The position numbers were made by a program, and so were the translations under genes. The notes under the pieces are model-generated. The model made no database searches, had not been told where the DNA came from, and saw only the letters and a program-made list of their open reading frames with translations. 64,000 nucleotides of DNA, from contig JACGWO010000005.1 of assembly GCA_034509735.1 (NCBI GenBank), forward strand, positions 16,419,264-16,483,263, in the 5' to 3' direction. The DNA is from Sesamum alatum (taxonomy: Eukaryota; Streptophyta; Magnoliopsida; Lamiales; Pedaliaceae). Positions 45,274-56,469 of this stretch are shown here, in pieces (position 1 is the stretch's first letter; each line of letters begins with the position of its first letter).

Positions 45274-47023
45274 ATGTCTAAGAACCCACTTTCAACCATA
45301 CTTGAGACAAACAAATTCAATGGAACCAATTACAACGACTGGTTCCGCAATCTCAGGATAGTCCTGGATTACGAGAACCAAGGCTACGTCATGGACGAGC
45401 CTCTCCCTTGGACCTTACCGGAAGGATCCACGCGAGAAGAACGTGAGACGTTCGAGACTTGGCATAAGGATAACCGGAAGGTCCGTAGCGTCATACTTGC
45501 TTCAATGACGAATGAGATTCAGAAGCAGTATGAAAGCCTAGACGATGTGCCTCCCATTATGGCTCACCTTAAGGATTGTTACGCAGTCCCGGACCGGCAT
45601 ACTATGTATGTCCCGACCAAGGCGTTCTTTGGAACCAAAATGACAGAAGGATCCTCTGTACAAGAGCACGGGGTCAAAATGCTTACCCTGGTGGAAAAGC
45701 TCGAGGACCTAAAAGGCAGGCCTCGACAATGAAACGTACATAGATGTTGATCCTTCAGTCTCTCCCACCCTCCTTCGACCAATTTATCGTCAACTACAAC
45801 ATGAACGCACTTGAGAAGGGCATTCATGAGTTGATTAATCTGTTGGTGCAATACGAGGCAACGACCAAAAAGTCCACGCCTTCGGTATTGTTTGGAGGTG
45901 CTTCAACTTCCAAAACGAAAGGCAAGGGTGCCGGACGTTGGAAAAGGAAGAAGGGGAAGGGAAAAACCGTCAAAGCAGCTACGAACACTAAGAGTGTTCC
46001 CATTGCCAAGAGGGGAAAGGCAAAGGAAAGGGAAAGGTTGTCTCCAAGCAACAGTCAAAGGCATATGACATATGTGTCAATTGCCGTAAGAAAGGGCATT
46101 GGAAGAGGGAGTGCCCCAAGCTCCTCTCGAACCAAGGTATATTTGTGATTGAGGTTAATATGGTCACTAATTCTGCCTCTTGGGTATTAGATACCGGTTG
46201 TGGAGCTCACATTTGCAATGATTTGCAGGTGCTGAAAAGAAGCAGAAAACTAGGTAGCGGGGATATGATCCTGAAGCTTAGGAATGGCAAGGCCATCTCG
46301 GCAGAAGCAGTAGGATCCGCCACTCTAGTAGTTAGTCATAGTAATAGCATAGAATTAGAGCAAGTTTATTTTGTACCTAGTATGATTAAAAACATCATTT
46401 TCATTCCATTGTTAGACAATAGTGGTTATGAGTTTATGATCAATAAAAATTGCTTTTATTTGATGAGGTGTGGAATTGCTCATCTACTTGGTACACTAAA
46501 TAACGGGCTCTATATCTTGCAACAAACGAACTTCGTTCTTAATGCGCAACACAAACGTAAAATAGATAATAACGGGAACGCACGACTGTGGCACGCTAGG
46601 CTAGGTCACATATCCCAAGATAGGATGAAAAGATTGGTAGACTCAAAGAACCTAGAGGTAGGGGACTTGACTGAGCTACCAACTTGTGAATCTTGTCTAA
46701 GAGGAAAAATGACCAAAAAGCCCTTTGTAGGACAAAGCAGGCTTGCCACAGGTCTGTTGGACTTGGTCCATACAGATGTATGTGGACCACTAAGGACGCA
46801 GGCCCGAGGTGGGTTCTCCTACTTCATAACCTTTACCGATGATCATTCACGGTATGGTTATGTTTACCTAATGAGGTACAAGTCTGAAGCTCTTGAGAGG
46901 TTTAAAGAATTCAGACTTGAAGTGGAGAACCAGACCAACTGCAAAATTAAAGTCCTACGGTCAGACCGAGGCGGTGAATACCTTAGTACCAAGTTCCTTA
47001 ATTATCTAAAGAAAATGGTATAA
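45274..47023 (+). pseudogene. gag-pol: Element 6 gag-PR-INT, frameshifted
   Basis: Gag starts at 45274. An extra A near 45713 and an extra T near 45748 shift frame twice. A lost A near 46010 puts the zinc knuckle (VNCRKKGHWKREC-like, about 46074-46115) out of frame. A 293-codon frame (46145-47023) then reads through protease LDTGCGAH (DTG intact), the WHARLGH...CESC zinc region and the integrase core (HTDVCGP, TDDHSRYGYVYL, DRGGEY), ending when one A is lost near 47009, before the catalytic Glu. Confidence 0.9.
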
Positions 47024-49331
47024 TATCTGAATGGACACCTCCCGGGACACCACAATTAAATGGTGTCTTTGAAAGGAGGAATCGAACCCTGTTGGACATG
47101 GTTCGATCCATGATGAGTTTTACCAAATTGACCTTGTCCTTTTGGGGCTACGCATTGGAAATGACGGCCAAGTTGCTAAATTTGGCGCCAACCAGTGTAT
47201 TGACCTAAACGGCACACGAGATATGGCACGACAAGCCTGCATCCTACAACTACTTGAAAGTGTGGGGTAGCCCCGCATACATCAAGAGGTTAGTGGGAGA
47301 TAAGCTAGAATCTAGGTCTAGCTTATGCAGGTTCGTTGGATGCCCTAAAGAAACTGCGGGTTATTACTTTTATGACCCTTTGGAACAAAAGGTGTTTGTT
47401 CCAAGAAATGCAGTGTTCTTGGAGTAAGGCTTCCCAGAGGATATCCAACCTGATGAACTGATCCTTGAGGAATCAAGTGATGGAATCCAGTCATTAGAAG
47501 TAGCTGCGGAATCCTCACTTAGAGGATTCAGGATAGACACCCGAAGGGCTGACCGACCTGGAGATGTCCAACATGCTAGGCATGAAGGACAGACTCAGGA
47601 ACAGCCAGCCCCGGTTCCTGAACCGCCAGCTCTGATACAGTCAGCGCCCACAGTCACCACTAACGTTCCCATTCTCCATAGGTCTACTAGAGAGTCCACA
47701 CCTCCAGTGAGATATGGCTTTCTAAATACGACCGGTCTTTTGGATAATGATCCTAAGAGATACGGAGAAGCGATGTCTGACATCGACTCCGGGAAATGGC
47801 TTGAGGCCATGAAAACCGAAATGGACTCCATGAGCGAGAACCAAGTCTAGAGACTTGTAGATCCACCGAAAGGTGTCAAGCCAGTTGGCTGTAAGTGGGT
47901 CTACAAACGCAAACTTGGCGTTGATGGAGAAGTCACGACTTTTAAGGCTAGGCTAGTAGCTAAGGGATACTACTAAACGACCCAGGGTCGATTTTGAGGA
48001 TACCTACTCGCCGGTAGCCATGGCTAAATCCATTCGAATCCTGCTCGCCATAGCAGCATGGTATACTATGAGATATGGCAGATGAACGTGAAAACGGCAT
48101 TCCTCAATGGTTTCGTTGAGGAAGAGATCTATATGGACCAACCGGAGGCTTTCACAGTCACTGGAGAAGAACAGAAGGTTTTGTCGTCTCCAGAAGTCCA
48201 TCTATGGCCTCAAAAAAGCATCCCGAAGTTGGAACATTCGCTGTGATGAAGTAATACGGGGTTATGACTTCATCAAAAATGAATTAGACCCTTGTGTATA
48301 CAAGAAGGCCAGTGGGAGCTCGATAGTGTTCCTAGTGCTTTATGTGGATGACATTCTACTCATTGGTAATGATATTAGAATGTTGGGTGACACAAAAGCA
48401 TGGTTATCAACCCAGTTTTCCATGAAGGATTTGGGTGAAGCCTCCTACATCCTAGGAATCCAGATTGTCAGGAACAGATCTAAAAGAATGTTAGGGCTCA
48501 CTCAAAAACTCGTATATGGAGAAAGTCCTAAAGAGATATCGAATGGACAACTCCAAACGAGGATTCCTTCCCCTGAGGCATGGGATCAAGTTATCCAAGA
48601 AACAGTCCCCGCAGACTGATGAGGAACTTGAAAGGATGAAAGTCATCCCCTATGCTTCTGTCGTAGGTAGCATCCAATATGCGGTCCACTGCACCAGGCC
48701 TGACATTGCTTACGCTTTGAGCGTAACAAGCAGATATCAGTCTTGTGCAGGAGAGGCACATTGGAATGCTGTTAAGGGCATCCTTAAGTACCTAAGGAGG
48801 ACTAAGGAAAATGTTCTTAGCCTATGGCAATGGAGAATTAATCCTGGAAGGCTTTAGCGATGCTAGCTTCCAGTCTGACGACGATGATGCCAAGTCTCAA
48901 TCGGTTATGCATTCGAGCTCAATGGAGGAGTAGTGGCTTGGAAAAGTTTCAAACAAGCAACCACTGCTGACTCCACCACAGAGGCCGAATACATAGCAGC
49001 TTCAAAAGCTGCCAAGGAAGCGGTTTCGATGAGAAACTACATCCAAGAGTTGGGTGTGGTGCCTAGCATCGCCGAGCCCGTTGTCATCTTTTGTGATAAA
49101 AACGGTGCAATAGCGCAAGCAAAGGAACCGAGATCTCATCACCGTTCCAAAAAACATTCTTAGAGGCTACCATCTTCTTAGAGAAATGGTAGGAAGAGGT
49201 GATGTTTGGAATGGACCGAGTTAACTCAGCAGACAACACAGCAGATCCGCTGACAAAGCATATGTCGTAGAGCGATCATACGCAACATCTTGAGAACATG
49301 GAGATTAGACATATGGGCGATTGGCTTTAAA
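47024..49331 (+). pseudogene. gag-pol: Element 6 INT C-terminus, RT and RNase H, broken
   Basis: The remainder carries both point stops and frameshifts: CAA-to-TAA at 47425, TGG-to-TAG at 47848, an extra base near 47970, a lost base near 48065 and others. RT YVDDIL is intact (48341-48358) in a 170-codon frame (48107-48619). The connection region and RNase H follow in frames from 48516 and 48933, with shifts near 48809, 48903, 49150 and 49208. Hallmarks kept: STTEAEYIAASKAAKE and HHRSK. The stop of the ancestral frame is TAA at 49328. Confidence 0.88.
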
Positions 49332-49335
49332 GGTC

Positions 49336-49345
49336 AAGTGGGAGA
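49336..49345 (+). promoter_or_regulatory. Element 6 polypurine tract
   Basis: AAGTGGGAGA directly before the 3' LTR at 49347. Confidence 0.88.
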
Positions 49346-49346
49346 T

Positions 49347-50867
49347 TGTTAGAATAGGTGACCATATAGCCAATCCTAGCGGGCAAAATGTAACCTATGT
49401 CTAGACAATTTCAGTGTTTTGATAAATTTATTAATGAATAAAGAAGTGAATTCATTTGGCATTACTTTGTTTGTGTTCACTTTATCTGCATTTCATATCT
49501 GTTCACTACACAAACAAAGCCCACGGACTGAAAACATATTTCAGGGACTTGGACTACGCTTGGAGGTAGGTCCATGAAATCAGTCTTGCCGAATCAGTCC
49601 GGAAATCTCCAAGATAAGGAATCTCGAAAATGGTTACTAAGATTCCCCTTGAGACTTGCACTAAGCATCTGCTGTCGTATTTCATCGATGGGGAACGAGG
49701 GTCGTCTAAGCAGTGTTAGTGGGTTAGCCTGCTAAGGAGCAGCTGACTGAGGTGACTCGCGGGAACCGTCTTACGGAGGACCTTGAGTAGGGTCGGCTAG
49801 GTATGACGTGTGTTCCCGGTTCCAACGGTACAGGTCAAGTCCTTTGACTTCAGGAACTGCTGAGTTTACCTGTATATCAGGTCTGTATCTTAGATATGGT
49901 GAGAGATTGCCGAGAAGCACTTGAGTAGTCATAAGCCATGTCTAGTACAGCTCTGTGTGCAGAGTGACAGTAGTTTCCAAGAAAGGATCTATCTCCTGTC
50001 AAAGGCATTGACAGTTGAGTCTCACGTATGCTCTGTGTCTTATCCCTAAAATCTGTGGCCACAGCAACTGAACAGAAGGGAAGGTTTCCCTTGCGGCGTT
50101 TAGTAAGGACAGACCGACACTTAGGTCCAAAATGGGTACCTGCATTTTTCGTGCCCTAGACCCTAAGTGCTGAGACCGTAGACAGAAGGACGAGTGTACT
50201 GTTAGAGCCTAAATGTTCATCCCCGAATATTCACCTAGTCTGTAGTGCCATGGACCGCTGCTAGATGGCCACCAATGGTAACGGACGGATTCTAGGAATC
50301 CGACCAAGTCTAGCTGAAAGGTGAACCTAAAGAGTCACACACACACACAAACACAATTTTCTGCTCTTCCTCTCTCCCCACTCGTCCGCCCCCCTCTCTC
50401 TCTCTCTCATCAAAATATCTTTTCTTAGAACAGTTGAACTTAGGAGAATTAATACCGTTAATTAATAATGTGTGATTAATTCATCCTCTCCAAATATTAC
50501 TTGTTCGTTCGCTAGCACGACGTGCAAGATACGTGGGTGGATTGCGTGTTTCTATTTGGAGAATCTCACGTACGAGATTTGGTGCAAAACGGGGAACAAC
50601 GCGTGTACCGGTTGGAAGACGAAAACGACAATCGGTAGGTTCCGATTTAATTTTTTCGTTCCTCTTTAATTGTAATCCCTATGGCCTCCATGATTATTTT
50701 TGTATGCTTTTAATTCATGTGATACACCGAACGCCCGGGAAACTTCAAGGGCGCACCCCTTGAACATGTTCTTTTATTTAATTAAAAGCACGTTTTAATT
50801 TTTGTATTTTATTTTATACCGCGCTTCCGCATTCGCGCTATTTCCCGGGACGATCCACAATCTTTCA
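49347..50867 (+). repeat. Element 6 3' LTR with internal deletion
   Basis: 1521 bp against 1961 bp for the 5' LTR. The missing stretch corresponds to about 41610-42070 and is replaced by a CACACACA run at 50335-50357, so the W-box cluster and TATA box are gone. Donor-like site near 50635 and hairpin TTCAAGGG / CCCTTGAA with loop CGCAC (50744-50764) remain. Confidence 0.88.
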
Positions 50868-52849
50868 ATCAGAGCCAAGTTTGGTGTATAGGCCTAGGGT
50901 TTTTATGTGTGTTAAAGCATGAAAAAATGTGTAAAAGCATAATTTACGTTATTTCTTGATTTATGTTTCAAGCATGTCATTTTTTATGTTGTTTATCATA
51001 TTGGTAGTACATGAGTTCTTGGTGATTCTTGGTATTTCTTGGTTTCCTGGAAAGTGCAGCAGAAATAATAAAATGAAGCAAGAAAGATAACACGCGTCAG
51101 CCTTCGGCTGACCGCGCGCGCAGGCTCCGGCCAGGCGCGCACAACACGCATACACAGCCGCAGGTGCTGCCTACCGCGTGCACTGAAGCGCGCGTAGGTC
51201 GCAAGGCTGCACGCAAGCAATGGAGCTTGAGCGCGCCCCTGAAGCGCGCGTAGGTCGCAAGGCTGCTCGCACAGGCGAGGGGGCCTGTGCGCGGCCGCCC
51301 CGCCAGCGCTACCAGCGCGCGCAGCGCCTACCAGCCTGCCTGTCATGGCAGGGCGCCGCCGACAGTGGCGGCCCTTGGCCGTTCTGGTGGTTTTCTTGTT
51401 TTTTTATTCTTAGAAATAGTTTCTGAAAATTATTTTATTTATTTTGCATGTTTTCTTGAAGACATTATTTGGAAAATATTTTTATTTTGTTTGGTTCGGA
51501 ACCTCAAAATTTTAATGTTTTGTGAATAATGAGGAGAGGTTTTCCTAACAAGAAAAAGGTTACCAATGTTACACCAAGCTTGCATGTATACCTTGTCGTT
51601 TAAATCTTTTATGAATTATGTGAATGGATGTCATGGTTTATGTGCATTATTGATGATTGGATATCATGAATTATGTGCCTTGAATGAGAACGGATGATCA
51701 CAAGCCCTAGACCGAATGTATGGTTTTAGTTTTATGTTGGGCCTGTGTGCCTCATTTATTTTTCCTTCTCCTCTTTTTTTAGTTGCCTTAGAATAATAAG
51801 GCTTTCTATCTCTCTCCAATTGTACTCCCCGGGTTATCGCTCGGGTTTCTTTTTATATTGTAACGAGAGTAGTATAGGAGTGAGGAAGTATTTTTATTTT
51901 ATTTCCATGAAGAAGATGAAGGATGGCCCAGAATGGAGAATCCAAGGAGTTCCATGGAGGTCCGACGGAGAAAAGAGGCAAGGCCCATCAGTGTGTGTTG
52001 ATGGGTTACTGTTATTAAATGTAATAGTATAGGACCAACCTTAGATTGACCATAGATCCATTGCGGGCTCAGTGGGCCGCATAGGATTCGAGCGTGATCA
52101 TCCAATAGGGGCATGTTAGGCTTTTAATTTTGCATGTGGCTTTTATGGTGAATGAATGGTTTATTTATCGTATTACTGCTATGGCATGCAAATGTTTTAT
52201 GATACATTATGAATGTATGTATGAATGTACTGTAATGAGATCTCGGTTATCAAACTCTCACTTGGTTGGACCAAGTTGAATATTAGACCTTAATAAATGG
52301 ACTAGGACTCTAGGAGTTCGTCCAAGCCTTCCATCGATGGCAAAGTGAGGAAGCTAGTTTCAGTCGATAGTGTGGTCTCACGAGTCGTGGCACGTCTATC
52401 GTGCGGAAAAGAAGCTGCACTTTATTGTGAACAAAGAGACTAACACTTTCGTTGCCTGTCTCACGAGTAGTGGGGGTAGCAGTGAGTGCTGTGATTTGGT
52501 TGACTAGGTCGGGTCTAACGCCTGAATAACGTGATTCGCTTGGAGTTCTCGGGATCACGTAAAATGGTGAGGCAAATATCTTGGGAATCTCATAGGACGA
52601 GAATGGTATGGAATACCTCCCACAGGTTGTTTTCCATGCGAATCGTAAAAGCGGGGTATGGAGCATATCGCTGTGGATCCCAAGCCAACTAGGAAAAGGT
52701 TTCCCGAAAACAACGTTTGAGAGTGCCATGTTTTCGTAGAAATAGTAGGAGAATTAAATGACTGAAGTCCAACTCTTTAATCTTTATTAAAACCTTTTAT
52801 TTAATTATGTTGATAATATTTTTGTTTTTAAAATATAGATTTTAAAACA
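50868..52849 (+). other. Element 4 leader
   Basis: Resumes with ATCAGAGCC (rest of the primer-binding site). It has a CpG-rich tract at about 51100-51375, distal leader with palindrome copies at 52379-52389 (exact) and 52462-52472 (one change), a damaged TATA (TAGAAATA, about 52736), a TTGAT branch-like site and acceptor-like ATATAG ending at 52838. Confidence 0.75.
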
Positions 52850-53289
52850 ATGTCTAAGAACCAATTATCAACTGTACTTGAGACAAACAAGTTTAATAGA
52901 ACCAATTACAACGACTGGTTGCGCAATTTGAGGATTGTCCTCGAATATGAGAACCAAGGCTATGTCATGGACAAGTCGTTTCCTCGGACTTTGCCTTAAG
53001 GATCCACGCCCGAAGAATGTGAGACGTTCGAGACTTGGCATCAGGATACCGAAAAGTCCGTAGTATCATACTTGCGTCTATGACAAATGAGATACAAAAG
53101 CCATATAAGAGGCTAGACGATGTCCCTTCCATTATGGCTCGCCTGAAGTATTGCTATGCAGTCCCGGACCGGCATACTAGGTATGTTGCAACGAAGGTGT
53201 TCTTTGGAACTAAAATGACCGAAGGATCCTCTGTACATGAGCATGGGGTTTACATGCTTACTTTGGTGGAAAAGCTCAAAGAACTTGTC
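52850..53289 (+). pseudogene. gag-pol: Element 4 gag, truncated
   Basis: Starts at 52850 (MSKNQLSTVLETNKF). A TAA stop at 52997 replaces a conserved Glu codon, and a lost base near 53047 shifts frame. Gag continues as KVRSIILASMTNEIQK and YCYAVPDRHTRYVATK to about 53285, then is cut by unrelated sequence. All of pol and the 3' LTR are missing. Confidence 0.88.
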
Positions 53290-53790
53290 TGAGAAATGGA
53301 GATGATGAGCTACTGTCTGACGGTGGAGGAGGAGCGTCGGATAAACCAATAAAAAAGGGAGAAAAGTTTGAGAAATGGAGAAGAAGGAGAAATGGGTTTG
53401 TAAGTCTGAATTGTTTTTGTTTGAAAAGAGAGTGTTTTAGGATTTTTCAATTATAAAAAAAATTAAAAAAAATAATTATTTTGGATCAAATTAAAAAAAA
53501 TCACAATAAATCAATGGAGGCAAACAAAATTTTTTGGAGCTAAATGTTTTTTGCTAGACCATTTATAAATTTATAACAAAAAATACCGAAACGAAAACAA
53601 AACGACCTCGTTTTGACCTATAATATATCTTTTTTTGTATATATCGTTTGTCATGACTGTTTCTCCTAGCAAAAGCCTAACACGACGGCATCTTTTGTTA
53701 CGAGTGAAATTCGTAGTTAAAAGCACCTTTTGCTACCCCATTTTCTCATTGTAAATATTTTGGTAGCAAAAGACCTTTCTTCTTGTAGTG
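53290..53790 (-). mobile_element. CACTA (En/Spm-like) transposon terminal fragment
   Basis: Read on the minus strand from 53790 it begins CACTACAAGAAGAAAGG, the signature terminus of CACTA elements. Subterminal GGTAGCAAAAG / CTTTTGCTACC motifs recur (53660-53775), as in the subterminal repeats of this superfamily. The opposite terminus is not found; the piece stops at about 53290 against element 4 gag. No transposase segment. Confidence 0.8.
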
Positions 53791-54233
53791 GTCGCACGCA
53801 TTAACTCCTTGTATGGATGTGGCAGCTCTTACTAACACCTTTCTAGCTCTTATTGAGTCTCCTCTAGCTAGACCTCCCGTGACTACTCTAATTATTTCAG
53901 CCGTTGGCAGGTTTTCCTTTCCTTTTTCTCTTCTTTTGGAACATTCGAATTTGTCAAAATCCTCATCAAGCCTTCGCAGAGCGGGCGTCGATTCTTGTTG
54001 TTGGGAGTAGTTTCCCACATATTCTTTCAGGTACCCCCTCTTGATCAACTTTTCGATTTTATTTTTCAAATGGTAGCAATCCTCCGTGTTGTGTCACGGT
54101 CTTTGTAAAATCAACAGTATTTGTCAAACTTAAGTCTTTTGGGGTTATCTTTCATTTTACGAGATCATTGGACTATTCCCTGTTGTTCCGCGATATTTAG
54201 GATTTCTGCTCTCAGCACCTTAAGGGGGTGTAT
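53791..54233 (-). pseudogene. Ty3/gypsy gag C-terminal fragment
   Basis: A minus-strand frame (54069 down to about 53791) reads LKNKIEKLIKRGYLKEYV, then EIIRVVTGGLARGDS and RARK. This is the region between the gag C-terminus and protease in plant Ty3/gypsy elements, where a (H)LK.EIE.LI..G.L..(F/Y)V motif is followed by I..I.GG...GDS. Upstream (54070-54150) the FDKYC and HDTEDC-like knuckle remnants are frameshifted and carry a stop. The fragment is bounded by the CACTA end and element 7. Confidence 0.7.
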
Positions 54234-56457
54234 TGAAAGAATCGGGTACGGCCCGGGAACGCAACGGAAGCGTAAAAAAACGTTAATTTAAAGCATAAAT
54301 TTAAACGGGTTCAAAGGGGTGTTCCCTTTGAAGTTCCCGGGCGTTCGGTGTTTGTCAAAGCATAAAATAAAGAGGAGAAGAATGCTGGACATATGGCTAA
54401 AGGAAGTAAACAAAAAATACATGAAACATAAAGAAAACCAACCTTATGTTCGTTGCACGTAGAACCGGTTTGTTTCTAGCGTTGTTCCCTTTCCGTTTCT
54501 CCTTCCGTTCACTTGAGGATCCAAATTAGAATCCCTCTAATTTGTCCACACCACACTATGGAATGTATATCTCTAATCTATTTGCTAGATAGAAGTAGAG
54601 AAAAAGAAGAAGAAAAAACAATCCAAAACAACACTATTGATTAGTGCTTTTTGGAATGTTTTAGTTCAAACCTTTCCAAAAGGTATGAACACACAAAAGG
54701 AGAAATTTCAGAGGTTTTTGGAGAGTTTCTTGATGGAAATTTCGTGCAAGACATAGCATGCAAGTTATGTGAATGGTTTTGTGTAAGTAGAGTTGTTGAA
54801 TTCAAAATTCAACTTCTCTTTGTCAACTTCCAAAGTAACCTACATACACACACCATTATCTACATAACCATGCACCATTATAGCAAATAAAACCACCCAC
54901 AAAATCATACAAAGGCTGGTCACATGTGCCTCACATGTGGAAGATTTTAATTCTTCCTTCATTTGCTATAAATTGAATTTTTCCATGGACTAGGACTACT
55001 AGTCTTAGACTTTTATTTAATCTAATTAAATTAAGTCCAAACAAAGTCCATTGGGCATTAATTAATCCAATTAATCTCAATCTAATTGATGCCATAAGTT
55101 TATTTAATCCAATTAAATAAACATAAGTCCGAACTCTAATTAATTGATCCAATCAATTAATTAATCGAAACCCGATAAATTAATCCAATTAATTTAAAGG
55201 TTCTAAGTCCAAAAATTAACTAATCCAATTAATTAATTCTTGGACCATCCATCAAATGGATTTCCCAATAAATGATCCAATCATTTATTTTTTCTCCTTG
55301 AATTAATTTAATCCAATTAAATTAATTCGCTTCTTCTAGAATTAATTCCAAATTAATTCTACCAATTCCATAGTGATTTGTGTGTGACTCTTTAGGTTCA
55401 CCCTCAGCTAGACTTGGGCTTGTGTCCCAACACAATTGGTTAAATCCAATTTAATTAACTATTTTCCAATTAACCATTAATCGGAAAAACGCCCGTCACA
55501 TGGGTGGCCGTCTAGCAACGGTCCATGGCACTAAGAGACTAGGTGAAATGTTGGCGTGAACATTTAGGCTCTCGATTACCATACGAGTACGGTCCTTCCA
55601 TCATCCGTCTCCCGGTCTAAGTCTAGGGCATGGAATTTGGCGTCGGTTCCCCATCCTGGACTAGACAACTATGCTCCATAACTCGAGACGCGTTTGCTCT
55701 ATTGATCGACGTAGGAAACCATTCCCTACTCGACCAATCGCTGTGGCCACAGACTTAAAGAGCTTAAACCGTCTCAGAGCGCATAGGAGACTCGACTGTC
55801 ATATACTGACAGGTGACGGATCCTATCTTGGAATCCACCGTCCTCAATACATATTCCGACTGCACTGGATGAGGCTTATGATGAACGTATCCCAGATACG
55901 GGCATCTCTTGCCAGACCCTAGATACAACCTTCATATGTGACTGCCATGATTCCTCAAGTCCGAGGACTAATCTCGTACTATCGGAGCCGAGAATTCCAG
56001 TCATACCGACTAAGCCTCCAAGGCTTCCATATGACGATTCCCGCGAGTCAGTTCAGTCAGCTAACACCCACGTCAACTAACCCACTAATATTGCATAGAC
56101 GTCCAACGTCTGTTGCCGATGAAACACGGCACTCATCCAATGAATGCAATCCTTAGTACAAGTCTCTGTAGGACCCTCGATGCTCTGTCTCGAGGTCCTC
56201 GACTTGGAACATTCCAGACCAACCCTCAGAAGTTGGTTTCATAGCTGCCATCCAATGCGCAGCCCAACTACATGGGTTATACAATTGGTCTGTGGGCATT
56301 TGTTGTGACGTTAAAACATCGTTTAACGTAATCAGTAAGCACAACAAACACATAGTGCCACGGATGAATACTTACTATATTCATCAAGTCAATAAAGATT
56401 GCTAAATAGTACCCAAAACCGCCAATCCAATTGGCTTTCTGGTCACCTATTCTAACA
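54234..56457 (-). repeat. Element 7 3' LTR (type B)
   Basis: 2224 bp; on plus it begins TGAAAGAATCGGG and ends CCTATTCTAACA. It contains a hairpin (arms TTCAAAGGG / CCCTTTGAA, loop AACAC on minus) near 54310-54332 and the donor-like AAG|GTTGGT. A small frame around 54651-54890 recurs in the partner LTR and is not a gene. Confidence 0.9.
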
Positions 56458-56458
56458 A

Positions 56459-56468
56459 TCTCCCACTT
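56459..56468 (-). promoter_or_regulatory. Element 7 polypurine tract
   Basis: TCTCCCACTT on plus, AAGTGGGAGA in the sense of the element, next to the 3' LTR. Confidence 0.85.
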
Positions 56469-56469
56469 G

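Larger units (their letters stand above)
40625..50867 (+). mobile_element. Element 6: full-length copia retrotransposon
   Basis: 10.24 kb: 5' LTR 40625-42585, primer-binding site 42587-42599, leader with an inserted foldback element and a CpG-rich tract, gag-pol 45274-49330, polypurine tract 49336-49345, 3' LTR 49347-50867, ATCAG duplications. It is closely related to element 5. The LTRs differ more than those of element 5, and the 3' LTR lacks about 440 bp. Confidence 0.92.
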
